A stretch of DNA of 64,000 nucleotides from Phragmites australis. Lineage: Eukaryota; Streptophyta; Magnoliopsida; Poales; Poaceae. Where the stretch lies: positions 28,399,501 through 28,463,500 of the forward strand of contig NC_084929.1 of assembly GCF_958298935.1 (NCBI RefSeq), in the 5' to 3' direction. The notes under the pieces are model-generated. The model was not told where the DNA came from, did no database searches, and saw only the letters and a program-made list of their open reading frames with translations. Below, in pieces: positions 26,083 to 37,009 of this stretch. Every line of letters begins with the position of its first letter. Positions within the stretch are counted from its first letter, which is position 1. Both the position numbers and the translations under genes were made by a program.

Positions 26083-26327
26083 GGAACAAAGGGAACACTT
26101 TAGCTTCTAGCTAGTACTACTGCTGCTACAAGAGAAACACCAACAAATCCTTTGATAATAGCATAACAAACGCCCTTATTCATGGAGCCCACGGCATGCT
26201 TCTTTTGCCAGTAAAAAAGACTGCAAAAAAGAGGGAGGAGAGAGACCTTAGCTTAGCTGGGTATGTGCTTGGTACCTCTTGGCTAGCACCCAACGCAATC
26301 AAAGCCAAGGATGGGGGGATGGGCTCT

Positions 26328-26333
26328 TTTATT
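26328..26333 (-). terminator. Candidate polyadenylation signal of the 351-residue protein gene
   Basis: AATAAA on the minus strand lies about 390 bp past the stop codon at 26719. The distance suits a plant 3' UTR, but the assignment rests on the hexamer alone. Confidence 0.35.
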
Positions 26334-26718
26334 TTTCTTTTCTTCAAGATGACCCATCCAATCCTTCCATGTCATTTCTCATCATCTTTCTTGCTTTGCT
26401 GCAGCTAACACCTCTCTCGAAGCACTTATTATTTCACCTTCCACACCACCAAACCGAGAAGATTTCTTCGCTGCTCGTCCATCTCCACGGCTTTCCGCCC
26501 ACACCAAAAAAACCCCAATATATCACCGAATCCAAAATGAACAGACCAAACACTGATGCTACTACGGCTGCCTCCTAACTCTGTTGCTAACACACTACCT
26601 AACACAAAGTACTGGTACTAATTTTTTAACTATTAGGTTTAATTGAAGTGACAAAAAGACGAAGGGTGTCGCCGGAATCTTGGTGGCTCCGTTCGTCTGT
26701 TCCCGCCGGTGACTGAAC

Positions 26719-28177
26719 TCAGGAACTGTAGCAGAGTGCTGGCGCAGGCACGGCAGCGGAAGACGTCCGCTTCTGGCTCGCCATCATGGCGTTGCTCCGA
26801 CTAATCAAGGCATCTGCAACATGAGCAAACCATTAGCTTACCTTGCCATTTCCTACAAGTCAACAGCATTAAACTGCGGTTTCGAGATGCTTACCTTGAT
26901 CAAGAACGAAGCCGCCGGGGTGCCGAGGCTGGGCGCCGAGATCGTCGAGGTTGAGATTCAGAGCATGCACCACGCGGGCGGGGACAAGAACCGTCGAACA
27001 CCCTGCATGACGCAAAAACCAACAAATGAGGAGAACGTTTTGCCGACGATTACCAGCTTAGGAATCCAGAGCGCAAGAAACGGCCAAACAAGTTGTCACA
27101 AACGACGCACCTGGCTTATTCTTCGGCTCGGCGGGGGCGCCTGCGGCGCGGGGGAGGAAGACACCGGTGCCGGTGCGCTCGCTCTTGGCGCCGGGCAGCG
27201 TGAGGAACACTGCGCGCATGCAAGCGGCCGAAGGCGACGGCGCGTGGCGCTGTTGCGGCTTCTGAAGCGGGGGCCATGCCGCCGGGTTAAGACCAAGAGG
27301 CGCGACGGCGCCGCAGCCACCGGGCTCGGCACCGAAGCCCTGGCGCGAGTTCCACGCCGCGGCAGCGGCCAGTTGACGCTCCCTCTGCAACTTGAGCAGA
27401 TGCTGTTGCTTGAGATGGAACTGCAAACAAACGAAAAAGCCGAACGGAAAAGGCACGTCAGGCTACAGGAATGGAACAAAGAGAGCGATACAACTGAAGA
27501 ATCTTGGCGAGAAAAATGCACCTGAGAGACCTGCATCTGGCGCTGCGCGACCAAGTGAGCGAACGGGTGGTAGTACCCACCGGCAGGGACCTTGGTGGCT
27601 GGCGCTGCCACCGGCGGCGGCGACGGCTTCCGTGCCGGAGCCACGAAGGCGTGGGGGTTCCTCAGTACCGGGATGCTGTTGGCCATCGCACGCATGCGCG
27701 CCACCTGGCCGGCGACCTCGTAAAGGAGCTCCCACGGGTCGGCCGGCTGCTGCTCCAGCGGCGAGGACGGCGGCGAGTTCCCCTTGGACGCCCCGCTGTC
27801 CGGGCTCTCCTGCCCCGACTTCGGCAGTCCGCACAGCGTCGACTGCGGGGACCCAACTGTCAACTCCGCCTGCAACACAACAAGAATCAAGAACTCCGGC
27901 GTGCGCACAGAAAAAAGAACCCCTATGACAAAGAAAGAACCAAACAACCCCTATGCATGCAAAGAACAACCAAGAAACCAACCTTGGCAGGAGGCTTTCG
28001 TTCGCCGCCTTCGCCGAGGAGTCCCGCGAGACGGCGCGACAGCCCGTCCAAGCAGTCCTCGTCACTCTCGCTCCTCGCGGCCACCGCCGCTTTCTCCTCC
28101 TCGGAGAAGAAGTCATCGTCGAGGAACTCTTCCGGCAGCAAGAACTCCTCGCCGCCGTCCGACCACTCCGTCGCCAT
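26719..28177 (-). CDS. Uncharacterised plant protein, 351 residues
   Basis: Five exons join with GT-AG junctions and keep frame: 28177-27983, 27869-27522, 27420-27111, 27002-26895, 26813-26719. I do not recognise a named domain. Residues 1-45 are acidic (LDDDFFSEEEK at 19-29), 65-110 are Ser/Pro-rich, and 110-135 look helical (DPWELLYEVAGQVARMR). Residues 182-202 form a Gln/Leu-rich amphipathic stretch. The most conserved-looking part is the C-terminal third: RTGTGVFLPR (263-272), STVLVPARVVHALNLNLDDL (287-306) and SRSNAMMASQKR (325-336). There is no signal peptide or membrane helix, so a nuclear or cytosolic protein is likely. From memory, Arabidopsis proteins of the At3g54000/At5g59050 type look similar, but this is unverified. 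The introns are short (81-113 bp) and the GC content is high. The start is the first ATG and fits the acidic N-terminus. Confidence 0.85.
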
Positions 28178-28472
28178 TTCCTCCTCTCTCCAAACGCTTC
28201 AAGAAACCTCCTGCTCCTCGCCCCCACCTTTGGAGAACAAAACAACACTCCGGCCGCGCAGTACAAGCCGGCGGCAAGCAGCAACCACTGCTCCTCCCTA
28301 ATTCCCCGGCACGAAAGCAGCAGCACAAGGCAAGGGATACGGAGGGGAGAAGCGGCGGCGTGCTTATCACCGAAAAGAGGGGTGGGGCGGACGGAGTGAG
28401 AGAGATGGGGAGGGAGGGGAATGTCGACGTACGACGAGGATACTAAAACGGCAGAGCTTGACGCGCCTGGGG

Positions 28473-28478
28473 CTTATA
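28473..28478 (-). promoter_or_regulatory. Candidate TATA box of the 351-residue protein gene
   Basis: TATAAG within TTTTATAAGCC on the minus strand lies about 296 bp upstream of the start codon, in otherwise GC-rich sequence. Pyrimidine-rich sequence follows toward the start codon. This is weak evidence by itself. Confidence 0.4.
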
Positions 28479-28936
28479 AAAGAGGTCGCGGAGGAGAGAG
28501 AAACCTGGCCACGGATTTAATTCAGCCGCGAAATCATTTTCGTTTTCTACTTTTTTTAATGGTGCAACTGCGGCGAGGCGAGACCAGCAAAAAATATACC
28601 CCGTTTACCGGTATTTTACTTAAATACTCCGTATAATCCGATATATCTAATATTTTTATTAAATCATATTTATTGGTGGTATCCGATAGAATTAATTTAC
28701 CGATAAAAAAACTCCGGGCGAGACTCGAGTGAACGAACGCGCCGTAGTAGCCCCAAATGCCTCCCTTGTTCACTGCGCGTGTTTCGCACAACCGGCTGGC
28801 CGGAAGGCTGGAGGCGAGTAGAGTAGGGGGTAGTTATATTATATTGTGGGTTGGGATGGGTACGTACGTGCTAGTGAATTAGGGCTGTCAAATGGTGGTT
28901 GAACTAATTTTTGGAGAGAAAAGAGAAGAGATGATT

Positions 28937-29211
28937 CCTGTGTGCCATTTAATATTAACAAAATTCTCAATTTACTGTTAAAAAAATCATATTATCTTTC
29001 ACGATGTGCTACTGTAATGATAACGGAGTTAACAACAATGGTACGCTGGGATGAAAAGATGAATTAACTTTCATTCTTGTACGTATCACTGCTGTCACTT
29101 TCGTTATAACAGTAATAACACTAAAAGATAAAAAATAAATTTATAGCATGAAATGAATCATGATTTTTAATGTTAAATTGAGAATTTTATTAATATTTAA
29201 TGACACATAGG
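28937..29211. mobile_element. MITE with 38 bp terminal inverted repeats
   Basis: The left arm (28937-28974) and the reverse complement of the right arm (29174-29211) match at more than 30 of 38 positions; both contain AAAATTCTCAATTTA. The element is 275 bp and AT-rich, with no coding capacity. The flanking duplication is unclear, so the superfamily is open. Confidence 0.65.
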
Positions 29212-29493
29212 TTCTATTTAGCATAGCTGAAACTTATAGATTTTTTCTGAAAAGTTGATTATGACTTCTGAGAAATACAGTTAGTTTATAAGCTTAATTT
29301 TTAGACTCTCAGCATATCAGTTTTTTAGAAAAACCTGATATTAGCTAGTTTATCCGCTTTTAGCTTATTTCACCGGAAGCTACTTATCAGAAAAGTCATA
29401 AATCAGTAATAAGTTTGACGTTTGTTTTAGCTTATTAGCTTATTAGTTTTTCTAAAAAGCTGAAGTTATTAATAAACGGAAACAAACCGAACC
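29210..29493. mobile_element. MITE abutting the previous element
   Basis: The left end is GGTTCTATTTAGCATAGC. The right end, read on the minus strand, is GGTTCGGTTTGTTTCCG. ATA flanks both sides (29207-29209, 29494-29496). The interior has inverted TAGCTT/AAGCTA-rich arms. The left edge overlaps the last two bases of the neighbouring MITE, so one may have inserted at the other's end. Confidence 0.45.
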
Positions 29494-29499
29494 ATAAGA

Positions 29500-32400
29500 A
29501 ATTATCTCTTGACATGTACAACTATAGAAAGTGAACGTCTTTATTTCTTTCCTTATGTGAAAACTGCGAATGCAAGAGCTGATCGACTGATCAAGGGATC
29601 CCACTGATCAATGACGCAGGCCATGGTAAAAGCAGTAGCAGTACTAGCAGTGTCGCTACTTCGGCGCGAATAAATTTGGGTGTCACACGGTCACGAGAGT
29701 TGCATCAGTGCGCGATTTTTCGAGGGCTTCGGGGGCCAGTTTTAATTTTACAGCGCATTAAAGACGGGGTCACTTTAAAGGTGGGAACGCAGTGGAAAAG
29801 GACGTGGATGGGGGGGGGGTGATGGTGCCGCTGCCGCTGCCGGGTACAGCTCACGTAGAAAATGCTGCAGCCTGTAACGCACTGCCCCCACGCGGAAGGA
29901 GGGACGGCGCGTCCGGTAACCCGTTGGCAGCAGCCAAACGGAGCGGGGTGCGACGTGACAGGTGACCGACACGGTGAAGCGGAACCCGGTAACCTGGTGT
30001 GAGTACTGCAGTGCTGGACTGCTGCGCCGACGAAGCGGTGTCTCGGGCCCGGTGTGGCTGCGCGAGAGGGCCACCCCGAGGTGTGCCCACCACTTGGTCA
30101 AGTAACCAGTATTTTATATTGGGAAATTTTTATTTTACTCTACTCAACATCTATTTTGTCCGTGGGACCTTTTTAAAAACTTGACTCCTTTTATTATCGT
30201 CAACTCGCCAACTAGGTAATACCGGATATTTTAACCTCTAACATAGTTTTACAAGGTTTTTTTTTGCTAATGTGAACATCTTTCTACATATGTTTATATG
30301 TTTCATTTTTAAACCACCGTGGACTTTCCTTTTCTTTTTTCTTTGCCATCATAGCTCTTGTCATCCCCTTGCCGCCCTCCGCACATGGCATTGTTGGAAT
30401 TTATGGGGGTTTTATTTTTAAATTTGAATTTGGGTTTATAAAGAAAATCCAAAACAAGAAGAAAAAATGAAAAAGGGTGCACAATCTCACATTGGCGTTG
30501 GGCCACTACAAGGCTCAAGGGCCGAGCAGCCCAACTCCGATGGCAAGACATCTCGTCCGCATATGTGAAAGGAGGAGGCTAGATGTGAGGGTAGTGGTAC
30601 TGCCATGAGTAGTCACGTCCTATCTGGGCACGTTCTCTTGGCTCATGGCCGTTGGAGACATGGGATCCGCATTTCCTTCGATTTGGCTAATATATGCATG
30701 TCCCTCGATCTTATCCATACGAGATCATCTAGTTTTTCCCTCTCTTCTTCCACTTCTCGCTCCCTCCGTTGCCGTCTTCCCTCCTTTCGATATAACTCAG
30801 GTCGGACCCAATGTCGACGAGCTAGTGCTCGCAATGGAGAGATTCATCTCCTTAGGTGAGCCTGTCGTGCTAAGCACATGTGATCCTTTGGTGTTCGGTA
30901 GTGGCTCAATTGGTGGGTCTCTCCTGTGTTTGGATGCTCGCCGTTGGGTGGCATAGTCGTTGAAGATTGTCGGTGCTAGTGGTTAGGGTTTCGTGTTGCA
31001 TGCACCATCGTGTGCGCGTTTGCAGGTGGAAGGCTTCACCTGTGCTTCTCTGCTGATGAAGGTTCGGTCGCATCCATTAGTTGTTGCGTGCGTGAGCTCC
31101 GACGGTCCTGACTTTTGGGCGTTCGTGCCTAGTGCTAGTCGGTCTCTAGTATTACTTGCTCTCAGGTGATGTTGCGTGCATGCTGGTGCTCATGCTTGCG
31201 CGCGTCTGCTTGTGCATGGTGATCGCACCTGTGCAGACTCTATTGTGTCTGTTGTTTGACAACAACCTCACTGGCTCGAAGTTGGGACCCCTCATAGTCA
31301 TAGTGATTACTACCTCATGGATGCTTGTCGTAGTGTGACGTGCAGTGGGTCCTTAGGTATTGTATCTCTGGGAACATTCAACCTTGACCTCGATATAGAG
31401 GAGGTGCCTCTATTTTCTAGGACAACACATTTGCGTGTATTGCCTTCGGTTTCTTCGTTGGAAAGTAAGAACATTCTCGTTGCCTTTTAATGTTAAGCTT
31501 GCAATTTGATATATCATGTGTCTGTTAACTTATATGATGATATTGGCAAGAATAGCATGTTATTACGATGGGTTTCTATGCTCGATGATGGTAGCGGGCT
31601 TAGGGAGATTAGAGTGATAATACAATAGTTGTTCTAAAGTGTAGTTGCGTAGAATTTTATATTATAGTATATTGCCTTGTTTGTCTGTTGACAATTAAAT
31701 TTGTTATATACATTCCGCTAGATTGGTTAGAACAATTATTATATGTTAGTAGTTTAATTGTTAGATAATCAAGACTCTGAACTTGTTAATTGTGACCTAA
31801 AACACTAATTTTACATTGTCACACTAGCTGATGATATGTTTTAGCCATTAACTTTAGATAGTCATTAACTCGGTAACCTACCCTGAGAGCTCATAAAATA
31901 TATTGATAGGTTTTTTTGTGTTATCCCATTTTATGTTTTGGATTGCAAAATGTGATACATTGATGAATATGAGTAGTACTTTGCTTACTTTACAATGCGA
32001 TAAAATGCTCATGATACGTTATATCATGACAGTTAAACTATGTTTATTATACTTAATTTTAAAATCAATTTAATCGGAATGTTGTTTTCTCTGCCGCTGC
32101 ATGAACACAATAGCAGCAGATCTTGCCACTAGATCTTCGCCTTGTCACTCCTAATTCCACATAAAGAAAATTTTCCATGAGACTGGATCTCATATTATAA
32201 TTCCTCCAAAATTCCTATAAAAGAAGTCCTTCCATAGAATTTCCATAGGAATTTGATAAGTCCATTCATTTGTTAAAAAAACCCTTATAAAAAATTGCTA
32301 AGGATTAAAATCTTTCAAAATTTCTATAAAAATCCTACCATCTAAAGGAGCCCTTATTATTTAAACTTTGTAGTAGTATGCTACGGTAGATTTGTGGTAC

Positions 32401-32686
32401 TGCAGAGTCCTGGTTCATGCAGGGTCCCAACTGTCGCTGTATAGCGGTGGGTCCTGCCTGCCATCCCCTCGGGCAAACCGCCCGAGCCGGGAGTCCCTGA
32501 TTCTTTGAATCTCCGCGCGCCCAGCTGACGGCTGACGCACGACGCCGGAGACTCCCGCAACGACCGCACCGTCGCGCGGGCCTTGTCGCGTCGTGGGGGG
32601 AGGCAGGGCAGGGCAACCGCTGTGACCGACGCGGCAGGGCCCCGCCCGTACCGCGGACGCCACACCAAGAATTTCACGTCCGGTTA
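29500..32686. other. Intergenic region
   Basis: No gene is recognised. 29760-30090 is GC-rich. 30600-31350 has an open frame (30645-30956) but no known motif and no clear splice partners. 31480-32080 is AT-rich and featureless. 32160-32360 contains repeated AATTCCTATAAAA-type words and ends CCTACCATCTAAAGGAGCCC, matching the terminal style of a common grass MITE whose other end I cannot place. Confidence 0.35.
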
Positions 32687-33170
32687 GGGTGTATTGGATT
32701 CGAAAAGAGGTTTACATGCGTGGGTGAAAATAGTTTATAAAAATGTTTATAACTAAGACTCGTATAGTTATTTAATAAAAATGTTTAGTTGATTGTATAA
32801 ATAGATGTAATAATGTATATATTAAATTTATGAAGTTGTTTAGTTGTCTATATTAGAGGACACAATGACAAATACAATAAATCCGTGAAGGTATTTAGTT
32901 GCCTATATAAACGGATGTAATGTGACTTAAACTGATGAGTAGATTTTACTACTCACACAACCTGTATCCACTAACACTATGCTCATATAGCCTATATTCA
33001 TCCAGACTGGATGCAAGCGAAGCTTAATTTGGACGTATCGTATAGCAGGATGGCTCGTGCAGACGGCATCCATCGTAGAGATAACCTAACAGATTTTCTA
33101 TATGAGAATGCATGAGCAAATACAAATTTCTCATATATATAGACTCGGATATAGCAAACCAAAAGAACCC
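32687..33170. mobile_element. Tourist/PIF-Harbinger-like element with TTA target duplication
   Basis: The left end is GGGTGTATTGGATTCG. The right end, read on the minus strand, is GGGTTCTTTTGGTTTGC. TTA flanks both sides (32684-32686, 33171-33173). The element is 484 bp and AT-rich. It holds imperfect internal repeats of GTTTAGTTGTCTATAT/ATTTAGTTGCCTATAT type (near 32838 and 32898). Confidence 0.65.
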
Positions 33171-33381
33171 TTAATTTTCGTGTGGTGCTGTTTCGAACCG
33201 TCGTGCCATCGTGTGCTGCTTTCTCGGAGGACTTGGTGATCCATCGTGCCCAACCATAAGAGCATGGATGCCGAATCTTACTCTCCTGTTAGGCTCGTTT
33301 TCTAGCAATCTGCTCATGGCCTCCTCAACCTAAATTTAGGAGCCGTGGGGGCGTGTGAGTCACGGGTGGAAGAGACTGGTG

Positions 33382-33890
33382 ATGAGTTCATGACTCCTTC
33401 GGATATAATCAATACTGTCAATAATCCTCAAATCATACAAGTTCCAATTACAAGAGCACGTGCAAGACGATTATTACATCGATCTTCAAATTTGAACCAT
33501 GTGATTTAGTTTGGTTGTATTTGAGGAATGGTAGATTTTCATAACTAAGAAATTCAAAATTGTTATCTAGAGTTGATGGACTATTTAAGATAATTGAGAA
33601 AATCAATGATAATACATACAAATTGGATTTACCTATAAGTTTTGTGGTTAGTCCTACATTTAACATTTCAGATCTGAAACCCTACTTGAGAGAAGAAGAA
33701 GAGCTTGAGTCGAGGACGACTCCAATTTAAGAGGGGGAGGAGGATGAGCCTATGACTCCTTCGGATACGATCAATACCGTCAATAATCCTCAAATCATAC
33801 AAAGTCCAATTACAAGAGTACGTGTACGACAATTAGACCACCAGGTGAACTCGTTTCTCGTTGTTCATATTTCTTTGATAGATTTCTACT
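33382..33890 (+). pseudogene. Ty3/gypsy polyprotein tail (integrase C-terminal region), decayed
   Basis: The frame starting about 33487 reads as the C-terminal end of a gypsy integrase: a CDLVWLYLRNGRF block, then KLLSRVDGLFKIIEKIND, then SPTFNISDLKPYL, then an acidic tail. Stop codons interrupt it (a TAG after GRFS, a TAA after the acidic tail's TTPI). The tail motif around SDTINTVNNPQII occurs twice, at about 33400-33475 (before the integrase piece) and again at 33755-33840 (after it). That order implies rearrangement or joining of two copies. No protease, reverse transcriptase or RNase H is present. Confidence 0.75.
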
Positions 33891-34229
33891 AAATTCTTGT
33901 GATATTTTATTGCTGAAAAACGTGAGAGAAACATCACAACCTTACCCGAACGTCACCCCTCGAAGGCCAAGTCTACTTCGACTCGAGGCTAAACTCTAAT
34001 CATGGTCGTGGTCGAGTCACAGGACAGTATATCAGTAAAACAGACATAACTCTCTTATACGAAGTCCGTTTTAGACAATCTTGGATATTCTGGAAAGCTT
34101 ACGATGAGCTATTTTCAATGGATATGATATTGACATAATATTCCTTATAGTTTAGTCAAAATAAAAAAAATAATATGATGTGCTACCGTTTTGAAAATAG
34201 TTGGGTCTTGTAATTATGTCGAGGTCGGA

Positions 34230-34560
34230 GTCGAGATTGTGTAAACCTCTTTCCACGGCTGCACAACTCTAGGTTGACCTCTTCACGCCCCCCTATAAAT
34301 ATACAGTCGCCATCGTAGTTTAGGCTTGAGTTTTGCTTAGATTATTCTGTTTTATACAGTTTCACCGCTTGTTCGTTTTGTGGAACCCTAACTGGAGCAC
34401 TTTATTGATAATTAGTAATATTTAGATTGCATCTACTTATTTTTTCTTGTGTCCTCAATCCACTTGCAGGAAAAGACTTCTGGACGAGGTCAATCGCGTC
34501 TTGGCACGATTGATAATAACGGAGTAGTGGTTGCAAGTGTTTTCGATCTGTTCTGATCAG
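34230..34560 (+). mobile_element. Probable LTR fragment of a Ty3/gypsy element
   Basis: A TATA box (CTATAAATATAC, about 34291-34302) follows a C-rich run and precedes a T-rich leader and a segment containing GACGAGGTCAATCGCGTCTT. This lies a few hundred bases after the gypsy polyprotein tail on the same strand, where a 3' LTR belongs. The edges are not resolved. Confidence 0.5.
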
Positions 34561-34822
34561 AGCCTTTGAATCATTAACGTTAAAACTACACCAATTAACT
34601 TATCATATTATCTCAACATATTGGACAAACATGCATTTACTGGGATTTGGGAGCTGCGCAGTTCAGACGGTGGGCGTGCGTGCCCTACCCGAAAATCAAC
34701 TCCTTTGTCCTCTCCTCTTGGAGCTTTGCATGGCTGAGAAATATATGAAGAGTGCCTAGAGCTGTCCGTGTGTGGACTGCACGGCCCGACAATTTTTATC
34801 CTCTGTGCATGCATGCATTGTA

Positions 34823-35348
34823 CTCACTTTATTTTTCAATACTTATCATTTTTAACCAAACACGTATATTAAGATATACTAAAGGTAATACTAATTTTAA
34901 ATAAGAAATGACAAAAATACCCTTAGAAACTAGCCCAAAAATTCTACTCTCTCCATTTTTCAATACTTGTCACTTTTGACCAAACACACATACCAAGTCA
35001 TACCATATGTAGTACCAATTTTAAATGAAAAATGACAAAAATACCCTCAAAAACTAGCTCAAATATTCTAGAACCTATCGTAAATATGTGAGTAAGAGGT
35101 ATTTTATAGGGATAAAATTGGAAAGTACATCTTAAAAAACGTGAAGTGACTAGTATTTGAAAACAAATAAAATGGTAAAAAATGATGAGTATCGAAAAAC
35201 AGAGGAAGCAAAACCTACCGTAAATAGGTGAGTAAGAGATATTTTATAAGGATAAAATTAAAAATTACGTCTAAAAAAATATGAAGTGACAAATATTTAA
35301 AAATAAATAAAATGATTAAAAGTGACATGTATTGAAAGACAGAGAAAG
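34823..35348. mobile_element. Stowaway-like MITE A, interrupted by MITE B
   Basis: TA flanks both ends (34821-34822, 35349-35350). The left end is CTCACTTTATTTTTCAATAC; the right end, read on the minus strand, is CTTTCTCTGTCTTTCAATAC. Removing the inserted 262 bp and one 2 bp target copy leaves 262 bp, the same length as the insert. Stowaway elements are Tc1/mariner-derived and duplicate TA. Confidence 0.75.
34947..35208. mobile_element. Stowaway-like MITE B, nested inside A
   Basis: The left end is CTCTCTCCATTTTTCAATAC, preceded by TA (34945-34946). The right end, read on the minus strand, is CTTCCTCTGTTTTTCGATAC, followed by CA, probably a mutated TA. Its interior is clearly homologous to A and lies in the same orientation (shared AAATGACAAAAATACCCT and GTGAGTAAGAG blocks). 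Confidence 0.75.
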
Positions 35349-35534
35349 TATGATTTCTTGAGCTCGTGTTATCCAATTGCGTTGCGCTAACACTTTGATC
35401 AACGACGATGATAGTTACGATAGCGATGCGGCCACTCATGCATGCACGTGTGCCGGATCCTCATTGGCCGCTCCATACCGTCCTCGAGAGCAGTGAGTTT
35501 TTTTTCCTTTCAGTTCAGAAATAATAGGGATTTG

Positions 35535-35735
35535 TATCCTCTAATTTTGGTTCAGCAAAGTTAGGGATGTTACAGGAACACGACTTTGGTTAGCTCTTAG
35601 CCGTTAGATCGTGTGATGAGTGCTACAGTACCTGTACCACAGTATTAGCGCTACAGTGAAAAACTGCACAGAAATGGTACCTTTCACACGAATTACTGTA
35701 ATATCTCTAATTTTGCTTGAGCAAAGTCAAAGAAT
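35535..35735. mobile_element. Small inverted-repeat element
   Basis: The arms at about 35540-35578 and 35694-35735 are imperfect reverse complements. Both contain a CTAATTTTG-TT-AGCAAAG pattern followed by TATTACAG-like ends. The middle is rich in CTACAGTA words. It is a probable MITE of unassigned superfamily. Confidence 0.5.
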
Positions 35736-36410
35736 ACGTGTCCGAATAAGAGAGACGTTTGTTGTTGTACTTATCCAGTACAAGTTCTGTATCATATGAG
35801 CGCCACCATTTCGTCGTAAGTTACCCAAAAAATCTCGGCGCATTGGATACCTCCTGGTCTTTGCCATGCAACGCAAGTGAGCCTCCTCTTTTTGAAAAAG
35901 CAGGTTCGTGGTTTCGAGTGGCGAAGGACCACTGGACAAGCGGGCCCCGGGGCGTTCGACAGGCCAAGCAATCTAAGCAACCACGATTCAAAAGGGTTGA
36001 ACATTACTAGCAATGTTAATGGCAAACCTTTGGTTTGTGTTTGCACTTTGCACTGGCAGGACAGCTCCAACTCCGGCCTGAGGAGAGGCGAAATGTGCAA
36101 ACGAAGACTCCAAAGTTTGAAAACATTGGGAGGGTTTGGGCGGTTGTCTCCAGGCTGGCCTGCACGCTCCCGCTGCACGCGTCACAGCGGTTTCCCTTTT
36201 CCGGACCTTGCTCCGGCCAGGCCTTTGTTAATCATCGCTTGCCGCCGCAGTGAAGGCTCGCAGCCACACCACTGCAGCTCTGCTCCTCTGCCGCCTCGTG
36301 TCGGTGACCTCGCTGGCGTTTACACCGTGCATGCGCAAGTCAGGAAACGCAGACGCAGACGCAGTGCAGCCAGAGGCTACAATGAACCCAAAAAAACAGA
36401 ATAAATATAT

Positions 36411-36651
36411 TTCCTTTTTCAATACTTTTCATTTTGACTATTTTATTTGTTTTTAAATAATTATCAATTAAAATATAGTTTTCAATTTTACCATTACAAA
36501 ATATCTCTTACCCACCTATTTACGTTAGTTTTTAGAATATTTAGGCTAGTTTCTAAGAGTATTTTTATCATTTCTCATTTAAAATTGATACTACACTTAG
36601 TATGTCTTGATATGCGTGTTTGGTAAAAAATGTATTGAAAAACAGAAAGAG
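36411..36651. mobile_element. Stowaway-like MITE C, inverted relative to A and B
   Basis: The left end is TTCCTTTTTCAATACTTTTC and the right end is GTATTGAAAAACAGAAAGAG followed by TA. The interior is the reverse complement of the A/B family (shared TTATTTGTTTTTAAATA and CTCTTACCCACCTATTTACG-like blocks). Its length is 241 bp. Confidence 0.7.
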
Positions 36652-36789
36652 TATTATTTTTTTCAGGAAGAGGTGAGAATAAATTAACGGAGTACTCCAT
36701 AAGTACATGTATCAGTACCAAATGAACGCTGCATTAGGGTATAATAATAGTAAAGTGACTGTGCTGACTCTTAATTGAAAAATATATAT

Positions 36790-37005
36790 TTTTAAAAATT
36801 TATACAAATCTCATCGTTTATATTTTTTTCTACCTCACAAAGAATAAAGGTGTTGAGATGTGGTCTGCTCATACTATAAGTACCAGCTCTCGATGTTTCC
36901 TCAGTGATCAAGAGCTAATACTTATAGAATACATATATCTCATCTCAACATCTCTATGTAATGTATAAAAAATTATGAATAACAAAGCTCATATAAATTC
37001 TAAAA
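36790..37005. mobile_element. Hairpin-forming MITE-like sequence
   Basis: The arms at about 36850-36890 (GTTGAGATG, TATAAGTA, AGCTCT) and 36911-36951 are inverted counterparts around a 20 bp loop. Weaker inverted flanks extend outward. The class is unassigned. Confidence 0.5.
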
Positions 37006-37009
37006 GCAT

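Noticed and set aside
26298..26318. Sequence resembling miR169 (AAGCCAAGGATG)
   Set aside because: Only about 12 bases fit and no hairpin partner is visible nearby.
27096..28446. Long open frames (up to 287 codons) on both strands over the 351-residue gene
   Set aside because: They run through the GT-AG introns of a consistent five-exon gene and are GC-driven shadows.
30645..30956. 103-codon open frame with a moderately protein-like sequence
   Set aside because: No recognised family, no clear splice context, and an alternative frame is open on the same strand.
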